Source: Pseudomonas sp. M47T1 (lineage in GTDB: Bacteria; Pseudomonadota; Gammaproteobacteria; Pseudomonadales; Pseudomonadaceae). Taken from it: a stretch of 64,000 nucleotides of DNA. Shown one piece after another: positions 16,713-24,457 of the stretch. The stretch is taken from NCBI RefSeq assembly GCF_000263855.1, contig NZ_AJWX01000005.1:186001-250000 (forward strand). Direction: 5' to 3'. A program made the position numbers and the translations under genes. Position 1 is the stretch's first letter, and each line of letters begins with the position of its first letter. The notes under the pieces were generated by a model. That model did not search any database, was not told the origin of the DNA, and saw only the letters and a list, made by a program, of their open reading frames with translations.

Positions 16713-17573
16713 ATGCGCCTTCCCGCGTTCGACCTGGACGTACTGCGGACCTTCGTCACCGGCGTCGAGCTGGACAGTTTCGCCAAGGCCGCTGATCGCC
16801 TGGGCCGCTCTACCTCGGCGGTAAGTGCACAACTGAAGAAACTGGAGGACGTGGTGGGTGCGCCCGTGCTGGCCCGTTCCGGCCGTGGCCTGGTGCTGAC
16901 GCCCCTGGGTGAGTTGCTGCTCAGCCACGCGCGACGGCTGTTGAGCCTGAACGACGAGGTTTTTGCCCACCTGCACGGGCACAAGGCCCACGGCACGCTA
17001 CGCCTGGGGGTACAGGAAGATTTTGGCGAGCACCTGCTCCGTGACGTTCTGCAGCGTTTCACCCGGGTGTACCCGCACATTAACCTGGAAGTGCGGGTAG
17101 GCCGCAGTGCCGAATTGCTGCCGATGATCGAGGGTGCCCGCCTTGATGTGGCCCTGACCTGGGACACCGGTGTATCCACGCCCTGGGCGACACGCCTGGG
17201 GCAGGCGCCGATGACCTGGATCGGTAGCCAGGACAGGCACTTTATCGCTACCCGCGACGAGCCATTGCCGCTGGTGCTGTTCGAGCCCCCCTGCGTGCTG
17301 CGCAGCGCGGCCATTCAGGCGCTGGACGCCGCCGGCATTGCCTGGCGCATCGCCCTCACCAGCCCCAGTGTCGCCGGCCTGTGGGCGGCGGTCGGCGCGG
17401 GGTTGGGGGTCACGCTGCGCACCCGCGTGGGGCTGCCGGCACATCTCAGGGTTATGGATGAGCTGCCCGCCATGGCGCAGTTGGGCTATGTGCTGCACCG
17501 CGCCAGCGAACAGGGCAGCCCGGCCGTGGAGTGCCTGGCGCACATGACGGCGCAGGCGTTGGCCGCAGTTTGA
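16713..17573 (+). CDS. LysR-type transcriptional regulator
   Basis: A 286-residue LysR protein. The HTH is FDLDVLRTFVTGVELDSFAKAADRLGRSTSAVSAQLKKLE; the effector domain begins near residue 91 (GTLRLGVQEDF). The STSAVSAQLKKLE recognition segment places it near the LrhA/HdfR-like group. It is transcribed away from the tautomerase/DUF4865 operon, the classical arrangement for a LysR and its target. It ends 2 bp before the stop of the convergent hydroxylase gene. Confidence 0.9.
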   Translation: MRLPAFDLDVLRTFVTGVELDSFAKAADRLGRSTSAVSAQLKKLEDVVGAPVLARSGRGLVLTPLGELLLSHARRLLSLNDEVFAHLHGHKAHGTLRLGVQEDFGEHLLRDVLQRFTRVYPHINLEVRVGRSAELLPMIEGARLDVALTWDTGVSTPWATRLGQAPMTWIGSQDRHFIATRDEPLPLVLFEPPCVLRSAAIQALDAAGIAWRIALTSPSVAGLWAAVGAGLGVTLRTRVGLPAHLRVMDELPAMAQLGYVLHRASEQGSPAVECLAHMTAQALAAV

Positions 17574-17575
17574 TT

Positions 17576-18070
17576 TCAGGGTTGTTGCAGGGGCTCTGGG
17601 CACGCGTTGTCGGTGTTTTCCGTGCGGCTGGCGCGCAGCTGTTTTTTCAGCGTGGCGGCCGACGGCGCGTAGAGGAAACCGAACGACACACTGTTGTGTC
17701 GCCCCTTGACCGCATGGTGCATCAGGTGTGCCTGGTACAGGCGGCGCAGGTAGGGATGACGCGGGCTGGGCCGCACCGGCCAGTGGCGGTGAACAATGCC
17801 GTCGTGGAAGAACACGTAGATCAGGCCATAACCCGCCACCCCGGCGCCGATGCACTGAACCACGGCATCGCCCAGCACCATCAGGCCCACGGCGGCCAGG
17901 GCCAGGGCCAGGAGAAACACGTCATTTTTTTCCAGCGCGCCGAGGTGCTCTTCATGGTGCGAACGGTGAAGCCACCAGCCTGGGCCATGCATGATGTACT
18001 TGTGCGCCAGCGTGCCGACGGCTTCCATGGTGACCAGGGTGCAGAAGAAGATGAGGAAATGGGCAATCAT
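17576..18070 (-). CDS. Beta-carotene hydroxylase (CrtZ) family / fatty acid hydroxylase fold membrane protein
   Basis: A 164-residue membrane protein with the histidine clusters of the CrtZ/sterol desaturase superfamily: HKYIMH (His23, His28), HRSHHEEH (His35, 38, 39, 42), HDGIVHRH (His89, 94, 96) and HLMHH (His115, 118, 119). These bind a di-iron centre. Several hydrophobic helices lie between them. The length and the HKYIMHGPGWWLHRSHH pattern agree well with CrtZ, which hydroxylates beta-carotene to zeaxanthin. No other carotenoid gene (crtE, crtB, crtI, crtY) is in the window, so the real substrate is open. Confidence 0.85.
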   Translation of the reverse strand: MIAHFLIFFCTLVTMEAVGTLAHKYIMHGPGWWLHRSHHEEHLGALEKNDVFLLALALAAVGLMVLGDAVVQCIGAGVAGYGLIYVFFHDGIVHRHWPVRPSPRHPYLRRLYQAHLMHHAVKGRHNSVSFGFLYAPSAATLKKQLRASRTENTDNACPEPLQQP

Positions 18071-18171
18071 GGGCGGCGTTGGGTCAGGGCGTATGACGGT
18101 GATGGGTCAGAGGATACCCCTGTGACGCATAAATGTCCTGTAGCAGCGTCGTCGGAGCGATCGTCGTAGAC

Positions 18172-18270
18172 GCTGCGGGGCGGCCATCCGCCGCCTGGCT
18201 GCGAGAAGGTCCGCAGGACCTTCGGCGATGTCCTGTCGATCGCGGGCCCGTCGCAGCCTCCGGCAGCTCC
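18172..18270 (+). repeat. Dispersed intergenic repeat, copy at 18 kb
   Basis: A copy of an intergenic repeat that runs GCTGCGGGGCGGCCATCC, then GCTGCGAGAAGGTCCGCAGGACC, GATCGCGGGCCCG and ends TCGCAGCC-CCGGCAGCTCC. It contains two potential hairpins: AGGTCCGCAGGACCTT (18206-18222) and the CGGGCCCG palindrome. It matches 50311-50431 through most of its length and 45883-45970 in the right two thirds. It lies between the convergent-facing ends of intergenic space between crtZ-like and efflux genes. Confidence 0.7.
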
Positions 18271-18293
18271 AGCGGCTCAGGTGGTTGCACCGT

Positions 18294-19733
18294 CTATACC
18301 CGCCAGCCCAGGCCCAGGGCTTTGTGCAGGGCGGCGAAGTCCTTGAGCAGCTGGGCATCGCCGCTGATACGGTTCTGCTCGGCGTCGAAGCGGGTGCGTT
18401 CGGCGTCCAGCCAGTCCAGGGTGCTGGCGGTGCCGGCCTTGTAGCGCTCACGGGTAAGGCTGGCGGCGCGCCCCGACGAGGCTTCGATTTCACGCAGCAG
18501 CACCACGTTTTCCCGTTGGTGGCCATAGCGGGTCAACGAGGTGTCGGCGTCGCGCAGGGCTTGCAGCACCACGCTGCGGTAGTGGGCCTGGGCTTCGTCG
18601 CGGCCGGCTTCGGCGCTGTCGACGCTGGCAGCCACGCGGCCGAAGTCCAATGCATTCCAGGTCAGGCGCGGCAACAGCAACCAGGTGCCATTGTCCTTGC
18701 GAAACAGGTGCGACGGTTCGGCGGCGCTGAAGCCCAGGTCGCCCATCAGCGACAGTTTGGGAAACCAGTCGGCTTTCTTCTCGCCAATCTGCGCATTGCT
18801 GGAGGCCAGTTGACGCTCGGCCGCGCGAATGTCCGGGCGCGCCTTGAGCATGGCCGCAGGGTCAGCCAGCGGTACCACGGCGGGCACCTGCGGGAGGTCA
18901 GTGGGCTTCGCCAGGCGCGCATCCAGCTCGCCCGGTTCCTGGCCGCACAGCACCGCCAACTCATCCAGCGACTCGACAATCTGCGCCTGCAACGGCAAGC
19001 GCTGGGCCTGGGTAGTTTGCAGTTGGGTGGTCACCTGCTCCAGCTGCAACTGCGAGGCCACGCCACGCTCGCGACGCTGCTGGGTCAGGTCCAGCACCTG
19101 GCTTTCCAGATCGGCGGTGGCGTCCACCAGCGCCAGGCGTGCCTGGCGGTCGCGAAGGTCGACGTAAGCCTGCACCACTTCGGCGGCCAACTGCACCTGC
19201 GCATCGGCAAGATCGGCCATGGAGGCATCGGCACTGGCACTCGCCGCCTCGATGGCTCGGCGGGTGCCGCCGAACATGTCCACTTCCCAACTGGCGTCGA
19301 AGTCGGCCAGGTAGAACTGCACCGGGCCGCGCCCGCCGCCACTGTCGCTGCCGGTCAGCGTCGACAGGTCGGGCGAGCGCATACGCAGGCTGGTGGCGTT
19401 GGCACTGAGCTTGGGCATGCCGTCGGCTTGCTGGCTGTGCAGGCCGGCCCGCGATTGGCGCAGGCGCGCCAAGGCCGACTGGATATCGGGGCTATCCTTG
19501 AGGGCCGCCTGCACCAGCGCATTCAATTGCTCATCGCCCAGGCCGCGCCACCAGTCGGCGGCCGGCGGCGTGCTGGCGGCCTGGCTGTCGGCATGGGGCA
19601 GTTTGCCAGCGGCCAGGGTCTTGTCGGCCACCGAGGGCGCGCCGTGGTAGTCAGGGCCCACGGTGCAGCCAGCCAGCAGGCTGAGGACCAGGGCCGACAT
19701 CAGGGTTCTGTCGATCATGCGGCTCTTGCTCAT
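18294..19733 (-). CDS. Efflux outer membrane lipoprotein, NodT/OprM family
   Basis: From ATG 19733 the product is 479 residues. The signal ends in the lipobox LAGC before TVGPDY, the hallmark start of NodT-family outer membrane factors. Two internally related halves of helical coiled-coil and strand sequence follow, as in TolC/OprM trimers (QADGMPKLSANA... and KKADWFPKLSLMG... are the repeated blocks). It forms the exit duct of a tripartite pump. The start overlaps the stop of the MFS gene by ATGA, so it is the third gene of the emrA-emrB-like operon. Confidence 0.92.
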   Translation of the reverse strand: MSKSRMIDRTLMSALVLSLLAGCTVGPDYHGAPSVADKTLAAGKLPHADSQAASTPPAADWWRGLGDEQLNALVQAALKDSPDIQSALARLRQSRAGLHSQQADGMPKLSANATSLRMRSPDLSTLTGSDSGGGRGPVQFYLADFDASWEVDMFGGTRRAIEAASASADASMADLADAQVQLAAEVVQAYVDLRDRQARLALVDATADLESQVLDLTQQRRERGVASQLQLEQVTTQLQTTQAQRLPLQAQIVESLDELAVLCGQEPGELDARLAKPTDLPQVPAVVPLADPAAMLKARPDIRAAERQLASSNAQIGEKKADWFPKLSLMGDLGFSAAEPSHLFRKDNGTWLLLPRLTWNALDFGRVAASVDSAEAGRDEAQAHYRSVVLQALRDADTSLTRYGHQRENVVLLREIEASSGRAASLTRERYKAGTASTLDWLDAERTRFDAEQNRISGDAQLLKDFAALHKALGLGWRV

Positions 19734-21304
19734 GGATGGTTCGCCGGTTTTTTCAAGAGAAGGGCCAGGGGTACACAGACCGCCAACGCAATGCCCAGCA
19801 GGTAGAAGCATTCGTTGAACGTCATGACCGTGGCCTGGGTGGCAATGTTGCCGGCCAACTGCGCCGTAGCCTTGAGCTGCGCCAACGCCTGGTCACCGGT
19901 TTGCACCAGGAAGCCGGCCGTCTGGCTGGCCATGTAGTCCTGGCCCTGGGTGCTGTTGGCGGTCAACGACTCGCGAATCATGTCGTCGTGGTAGGTGTCG
20001 CGCCGATCGATCATCACCCCCATCAGCGCCAGGCCGATGGAGCCGCCCAGGTTGCGCGACATGTTGTACAACCCCGCCGCATCCCCCGCTTCATGAGCGG
20101 CCACGGCGGCCATGGAGGCCTGGTTGAGTGGCATCATCGCCAGGATCTGAGCAAAGCCGCGCAGCAGTTGCGAGCCGTAGAAGTCATGCCCCACGCTTTG
20201 CGCCGTAAGCCCCACGTCCATGGCGCAACTGATGGCAAACATTACCAGGCCGATGCTCACCAGCCAGCGGCTGTCATAGCGTTGCAGCAGCGCCGGCAGC
20301 ACCGGCATCAGCAGGAACGCCGGCAGCCCCGACAGCAGCATGATGGAGCCGGCCTGCTGGGCGTTGTAGCCCGCCACGGTGCCGAGGAACTGCGGCAACA
20401 GGTAGGAAATGCTGTAGATGGCCGCGCCAACGGTGGAAACAATGAGGATCACGCTGGCGTAACGCGGGTTGCGCAACAGGTTCAGGCGCACGATGGGTTT
20501 GGCTGCCGTGACCTGCCCCACCGCTATCAGGAAGAAACCCAGCAGCGACAGCAAGCTCAACCACACGATCATGTGCGACTCGAACCAGTGTTCGCGCTGG
20601 CCTTCCTCCAGCACCACAGTGAGGGTGCTCAAGCCCAGCGCCAGGCCGAGGATGCCGACCCAATCAGCCTTGATAAACTGCTGCAGGTTGGTTTTTTCCG
20701 GGCGCAAGCCGCTCCACAGCAAGGCTACCAGGGCCAGGCTGATGGGCAGGTTGAGAAAAAAGCACCAGCGCCAGCTGGCGTTTTCGGTGAGCCAGCCGCC
20801 CACCACCGGCCCCATCAATGGCCCCAGCAGCACGGTCAGGCCGAACACCGACATGCCCACCGACATCTGGTGCCGTGGCAGACGGGTGCGAATGATGGTT
20901 TGCGCAGTGGGGATCATCGCGCCACCGGCAAAGCCCTGGCCGATACGGCCCAGCACCATGGCCATGAGGCTGGTGGACAGCCCGCAGTACATGGAAAACA
21001 AGGTGAAGAGAATGGCGTTACCCATCAGAAACCGACGCAAGCCCAATACCCGGGTCAACCAGGCCGCCAAGGGAATCATGACGATTTCCGACATCAGGTA
21101 GCCGGTGGAAATCCACGTGCCTTCGGTACCCGAGGCTCCGATCTGGCCCTGGATCTGCGGCAGCGCCGAGTTGGTGATGGAGATGTCCAGGGTGGCCAGC
21201 AGCGCGCCCAGGGAACCGGCCGCCACCGCCACCCAATCAGTCAGCGAGGCGTTGGCCTCGCGCGGCGCCGGTGCGCAGGCCGGTGATGCCAGGGCTTCAG
21301 CCAT
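19730..21304 (-). CDS. DHA2-family MFS drug efflux transporter (EmrB type)
   Basis: A 524-residue inner membrane transporter with about 14 hydrophobic segments. Family motifs: LDISITNSALPQIQGQIG in the first helix, and GPLMGPVVGGWLTENASWRWCFFLNLPI, the DHA2 antiporter motif C followed by the conserved W-RW-F-N-P signature. ATG 21304 is chosen; it lies 8 bp inside the end of the HlyD gene, whereas the longer upstream frame reads through that gene. It exports hydrophobic drugs by proton antiport together with the adaptor and the NodT lipoprotein encoded on either side. Confidence 0.93.
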   Translation of the reverse strand: MAEALASPACAPAPREANASLTDWVAVAAGSLGALLATLDISITNSALPQIQGQIGASGTEGTWISTGYLMSEIVMIPLAAWLTRVLGLRRFLMGNAILFTLFSMYCGLSTSLMAMVLGRIGQGFAGGAMIPTAQTIIRTRLPRHQMSVGMSVFGLTVLLGPLMGPVVGGWLTENASWRWCFFLNLPISLALVALLWSGLRPEKTNLQQFIKADWVGILGLALGLSTLTVVLEEGQREHWFESHMIVWLSLLSLLGFFLIAVGQVTAAKPIVRLNLLRNPRYASVILIVSTVGAAIYSISYLLPQFLGTVAGYNAQQAGSIMLLSGLPAFLLMPVLPALLQRYDSRWLVSIGLVMFAISCAMDVGLTAQSVGHDFYGSQLLRGFAQILAMMPLNQASMAAVAAHEAGDAAGLYNMSRNLGGSIGLALMGVMIDRRDTYHDDMIRESLTANSTQGQDYMASQTAGFLVQTGDQALAQLKATAQLAGNIATQATVMTFNECFYLLGIALAVCVPLALLLKKPANHP

Positions 21305-22403
21305 GGGTGCGGATGTCCACGTCAACGGTGACCGACAGGCCTGGCAACAGGGCTTTATGCACGTCCTCGGGCACGTCCATGAGAATGCGCACTGGTACCC
21401 GCTGGACAATCTTGGTGAAGTTGCCGGTGGCGTTCTGCGAGGGCAGCAAGGCGAACTGCGAGCCCGTGCCCGGCGACAGGCTGTCTATGTGCCCCGCCAG
21501 GTCCTGGCCGGGCAGCGCGTCCACGTGCACGGTGACCTTCTGGCCCGGGCGCATCTGACCGATCTGGGTTTCCTTGAAGTTGGCGGTGAGGTAAAGCGCC
21601 TGCACCGGCACCACCGTCAGCAGGCGCGTGCCCGGCTGGGTGAACTGCCCTACCCGCACGCTGCGGTCGGCCACGCGGCCGGCCAGGGTGCTGACCACCG
21701 TGGTGTCATCCAGGTCCAGCTGCGACTGGCGGGCACTGGCCTGGGCCACCACCAGTTGCGCCCGGGCTTGTTGCAACTGGGCCTTGAGAATACCGGTACG
21801 GGTCATGGCCGACTGCAGCGCAGCTTGATGGGCGGTCTGGCCGGTGGCCGCCTGGGCCAGCTTGTTGTTCAGTTCGGCCAGGCGCTCCTGGGTCTCGGCA
21901 CCGGACTTGGCCAGCGGCGCATAACGATTCACTTCGGCCTGGGCGTGCTTGGCGTCGGCGCCGGCGCCGGCCAGTTCGGCCCGGGCCTGGGCAATGCTGG
22001 CGTCCTGTTGCACCAGGTCGGCCTGGGCCTTGGCCACGTCGGCTTCACGGGAAGCCACCGTAGCCTGGGCCTCGTCCAGCGCCGCCTGGTATTTGCGCGC
22101 GTCCAGGCGCACCAGTGGCTGGCCCACCTCCACGGTCTGGTTGTCGCCGACCAACACCTCGGTCACGTAGCCGCCCACCTTGGGTGCCACGGTCATGCTA
22201 TCGGCCTGCAGGTAGGCGTCATCGGTGCTTTCGATAAAGCGTCCGTGCAACCACCAGTAGCCACCCCAGACCAGTGCGGCCAGCACAATCAGCAGGCCGA
22301 GGCCCATCAGCACTTTACGTGGACCCGCGCGTTGTGGGCCCTGCGTGTCATCGGCCACGGGGGAAAGACGCTCTTGCGGACCGAGAGGACGATCGACGGA
22401 CAT
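21297..22403 (-). CDS. HlyD-family membrane fusion protein (EmrA type)
   Basis: A 368-residue periplasmic adaptor with one N-terminal membrane segment (VLMGLGLLIVLAALVWGGYWW, about 31-51). It then shows the EmrA signature STDDAYLQADSMTVAPKVGGYV, a long Ala/Gln-rich coiled-coil hairpin (about residues 105-215), and the return barrel strand DDTTVVSTLAGRVADRSVRVGQF, ending with a beta-barrel part. It links the MFS pump to the outer membrane duct. It is the first gene of the operon, and its promoter region is shared with a divergent TetR gene. Confidence 0.93.
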   Translation of the reverse strand: MSVDRPLGPQERLSPVADDTQGPQRAGPRKVLMGLGLLIVLAALVWGGYWWLHGRFIESTDDAYLQADSMTVAPKVGGYVTEVLVGDNQTVEVGQPLVRLDARKYQAALDEAQATVASREADVAKAQADLVQQDASIAQARAELAGAGADAKHAQAEVNRYAPLAKSGAETQERLAELNNKLAQAATGQTAHQAALQSAMTRTGILKAQLQQARAQLVVAQASARQSQLDLDDTTVVSTLAGRVADRSVRVGQFTQPGTRLLTVVPVQALYLTANFKETQIGQMRPGQKVTVHVDALPGQDLAGHIDSLSPGTGSQFALLPSQNATGNFTKIVQRVPVRILMDVPEDVHKALLPGLSVTVDVDIRTHG

Positions 22404-22431
22404 GCCACGGGCTCCAAATTATTCCAGTCGA

Positions 22432-22478
22432 TACAAAATGTAGGGATGGCGAATTTATGTCAAGTGATATATTTTGCA
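22432..22478. promoter_or_regulatory. Divergent promoter with two candidate TetR operator sites
   Basis: Two inverted copies of TRCAAAATRTA lie in the 100-bp gap: TACAAAATGTA at 22432-22442 on the + strand and TGCAAAATATA on the minus strand at 22478-22468. On the minus strand TTGACA (22464-22459) and CATTTT (22441-22436), 17 bp apart, would drive the efflux operon; the -10 lies inside the first site, so a bound repressor would block it. The promoter assignment is by consensus matching; the operator role is inferred from symmetry and location. Confidence 0.5.
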
Positions 22479-22503
22479 CCTGACTCACTACAGGCGCTTT
22501 GAC

Positions 22504-23214
22504 ATGGCACGACATCGACCGGCGAAAGAAGGCGGCTATCAACGCGGTGAAGAAACGCGCTCGCGCATCATCGACGCGGCCATGGGGCTGTTTGCCGAGA
22601 ACGGCTTCGACGGCGCCTCGACCCGCGATATCGCCACGGCGGCCGGGGTCAACGCCCCTGCCCTGCAGTACTACTTCGACAACAAGGAAGGCGTTTACGT
22701 GGCCTGCGTAGACCACATCCTCACACATATCTGGGAACAGCTGAGTAGCGTGGTGACCCACGCCGAAGGGTTGCTGGAGGACGCCGATGCCACCGACGCC
22801 ATGCTGATCGACGCCTACCTGGACATCCTCGGCGGCTTCGTGGCGTTTATCCACGATACCCCGCAGTCCAGCGACTGGCGCCGCTTCATGGCCCGCGAAC
22901 AGGCCGGCCTGGGCCCGCCCGCCGCCTTCGAGATGATGGACCAGGGTTTCAACCGGCGCCTGGGCGGCGTAACCCGGGGCATTGTCGGCCGACTGATCGG
23001 TCGCAGCGCCGAGGACGAAGTCACCATCATTCGCGCCCTGGCGTTCAACAGCCAGGGCATGGTCTTCCGCGTGTTGCGCCGCCCGCTGCTAAGGGCGCTG
23101 GGCTGGGACGAGATCGACCGGGTGCGCATGGAAACCGTGCGCACCGTGCTGCTGTCGCAGAACCGCCTGACCCTGGAAGCGCTGGTGCGCGAAAGGTTGC
23201 CAGGGTCTGTATGA
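22504..23214 (+). CDS. TetR-family regulator, CecR/YbiH-like
   Basis: A 236-residue regulator from ATG 22504. The N-terminal HTH is standard (SRIIDAAMGLFAENGFDGASTRDIATAAGVNAPALQYYFDNKEGVY). The C-terminal part with YLDILGGFVAFIHDT, ARE-like FMAREQAGLGPPAAFEMM and FNSQGMVFRVLRRPLLRALGW agrees with the CecR (DUF1956) C-terminal domain; E. coli CecR controls HlyD-containing transporters. It is divergent from the efflux operon, its likely target. Its last two codons and stop lie inside a small inverted-repeat element, so the natural C-terminus may have been altered by that insertion. Confidence 0.9.
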   Translation: MARHRPAKEGGYQRGEETRSRIIDAAMGLFAENGFDGASTRDIATAAGVNAPALQYYFDNKEGVYVACVDHILTHIWEQLSSVVTHAEGLLEDADATDAMLIDAYLDILGGFVAFIHDTPQSSDWRRFMAREQAGLGPPAAFEMMDQGFNRRLGGVTRGIVGRLIGRSAEDEVTIIRALAFNSQGMVFRVLRRPLLRALGWDEIDRVRMETVRTVLLSQNRLTLEALVRERLPGSV

Positions 23215-23356
23215 ACTGTATTCCAGCGAAGGTCAGGCAAGGCGAAAACAGGCGAGGAACGTCCGGGTTCGCGCTCGACTTGACGGGTTGTCAATGAGCA
23301 TTGCGAGTCTGTTTTCAGCGCAGCATGGCCGAGCTGGATGCATTTCATACAGAGCC
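23204..23356. mobile_element. MITE-like element with ~20-bp terminal inverted repeats
   Basis: The left end TCTGTATGAACTGTATTCCAGC (from 23206, element end about 23204) is matched by the reverse complement of the right end, TCTGTATGAAATGCATCCAGC (to 23356), with only three differences. The 153-bp unit has no open reading frame of note. It fits exactly between the convergent tetR and GGDEF genes and supplies the tetR stop codon; the right end is followed by CTAA/TAAC and the GGDEF stop TAG straddles the border. A collapsed copy lies at 37494-37524, flanked by CTAG on both sides, suggesting a 4-bp target like that of IS5-group transposases. The mobilising transposase is not in the window. Confidence 0.65.
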
Positions 23357-24405
23357 TAACCGATAACCACTTGGTTACGGCCCTGAGCCTTGGCTTGGTA
23401 CAGGGCCTGGTCGGCGATGCTGAAGCCTTCGCGCGGCGAGCTGGCGTTGGTGACCTGGGCGGCGCCGATGCTCACTGTGACGCGGTCGAAACTGGACCGT
23501 CGGTGTTCAATATTCAATGCCCAGATGCCGTGGCGCAACGCCTCCAACGCTTCGCGCAACTGCGGCTGCTGATGGCCGGCCACCAGCAGGCCAAATTCTT
23601 CGCCGCCCAACCGGCCGGCCACCAGGTGGTACTGGTCGGCCACCGCCTGAATCACCGCCGCCACCTGGCGCAGGCAATCGTCCCCGGCCGGGTGGCCGTA
23701 GGTGTCGTTGTATTGCTTGAAGTAGTCGATGTCGATCATCACCGCAGCAATGCCCTGCCCTGCGGGGGTTTCCTGCCATTTGCGCTGCACGCTTTCGAGC
23801 ATGAAGCGGCGGTTGAACAGTTGGGTCAGCGGGTCGATGGCCGTGGCCGTGCGCAGCGCCAGGTCGTTCTCGATCATGGCGCGCAGATGGCGCAGCACGT
23901 CCAATTGCTCAGGTTGCAGGTGGCCGGGCCGAGGGTCCATGGCGCACAGGGCGCCGATCAGGCCGCCACCGGGTGCGCGCAAGGCAATGCCGGCGTACAG
24001 GCGCACAAAAGGCGCGCCGCTGACCAGTTGGCAATCGACAAAGCGAGGGTCCTGTCGCGCGTCCTCTACCATGAACACGTCTGGCTGACGCACCACGTGG
24101 TCGGCCAGCGACCGTTCACGCGGGATGTGGGCCATGACCACACCGGCTTCGGCGCGGTAATGCTGGTGCTCGGCATCCAGCAGGATCACCGCGCTGTAGG
24201 CGGTGCCCAGCGCGGTCTTGAGAATGGCCACGGCATGGCGAAAACATTCGCGCATCACCTGATCGTCGTGCAGCAACCATTCGACGATGGCGTGCTCGGG
24301 CTCAGGGGCCACCGCGTTCTGCACACGGCTGCCGGGGCGATCCAGGGAAGAAGTGACGCTCACAGTGGGCCTCTGAACGGGTGGCGATTGAGAGCGTATC
24401 GTCAT
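23356..24405 (-). CDS. GAF-GGDEF diguanylate cyclase
   Basis: A 349-residue soluble protein. A GAF-type sensor domain occupies about residues 45-185 (AGIALRAPGGGLIGALCAMD is typical of the last strands). The GGDEF domain is about 188-345 with DPLTQLFNRR, the metal-binding DIDYFKQYNDTYGHPAGD, and the active site GGEEF at 267-271, all consistent with an active cyclase making cyclic di-GMP. No RXXD inhibitory site is seen in the usual place before GGEEF, so product inhibition may be absent. No membrane helices. The ligand of the GAF domain is unknown. The stop codon touches the border of the inverted-repeat element. Confidence 0.9.
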   Translation of the reverse strand: MTIRSQSPPVQRPTVSVTSSLDRPGSRVQNAVAPEPEHAIVEWLLHDDQVMRECFRHAVAILKTALGTAYSAVILLDAEHQHYRAEAGVVMAHIPRERSLADHVVRQPDVFMVEDARQDPRFVDCQLVSGAPFVRLYAGIALRAPGGGLIGALCAMDPRPGHLQPEQLDVLRHLRAMIENDLALRTATAIDPLTQLFNRRFMLESVQRKWQETPAGQGIAAVMIDIDYFKQYNDTYGHPAGDDCLRQVAAVIQAVADQYHLVAGRLGGEEFGLLVAGHQQPQLREALEALRHGIWALNIEHRRSSFDRVTVSIGAAQVTNASSPREGFSIADQALYQAKAQGRNQVVIG

Positions 24406-24457
24406 CCGTTCGGCAAGCTTGAGTCCGGTGGTCGGGATGAGCGTTCAGATCAACGCG

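Noticed and set aside
19736..21286. 516-codon + frame opposite the DHA2 transporter
   Set aside because: The translation is Gln/His/Arg-rich without structure, a mirror of hydrophobic membrane codons.
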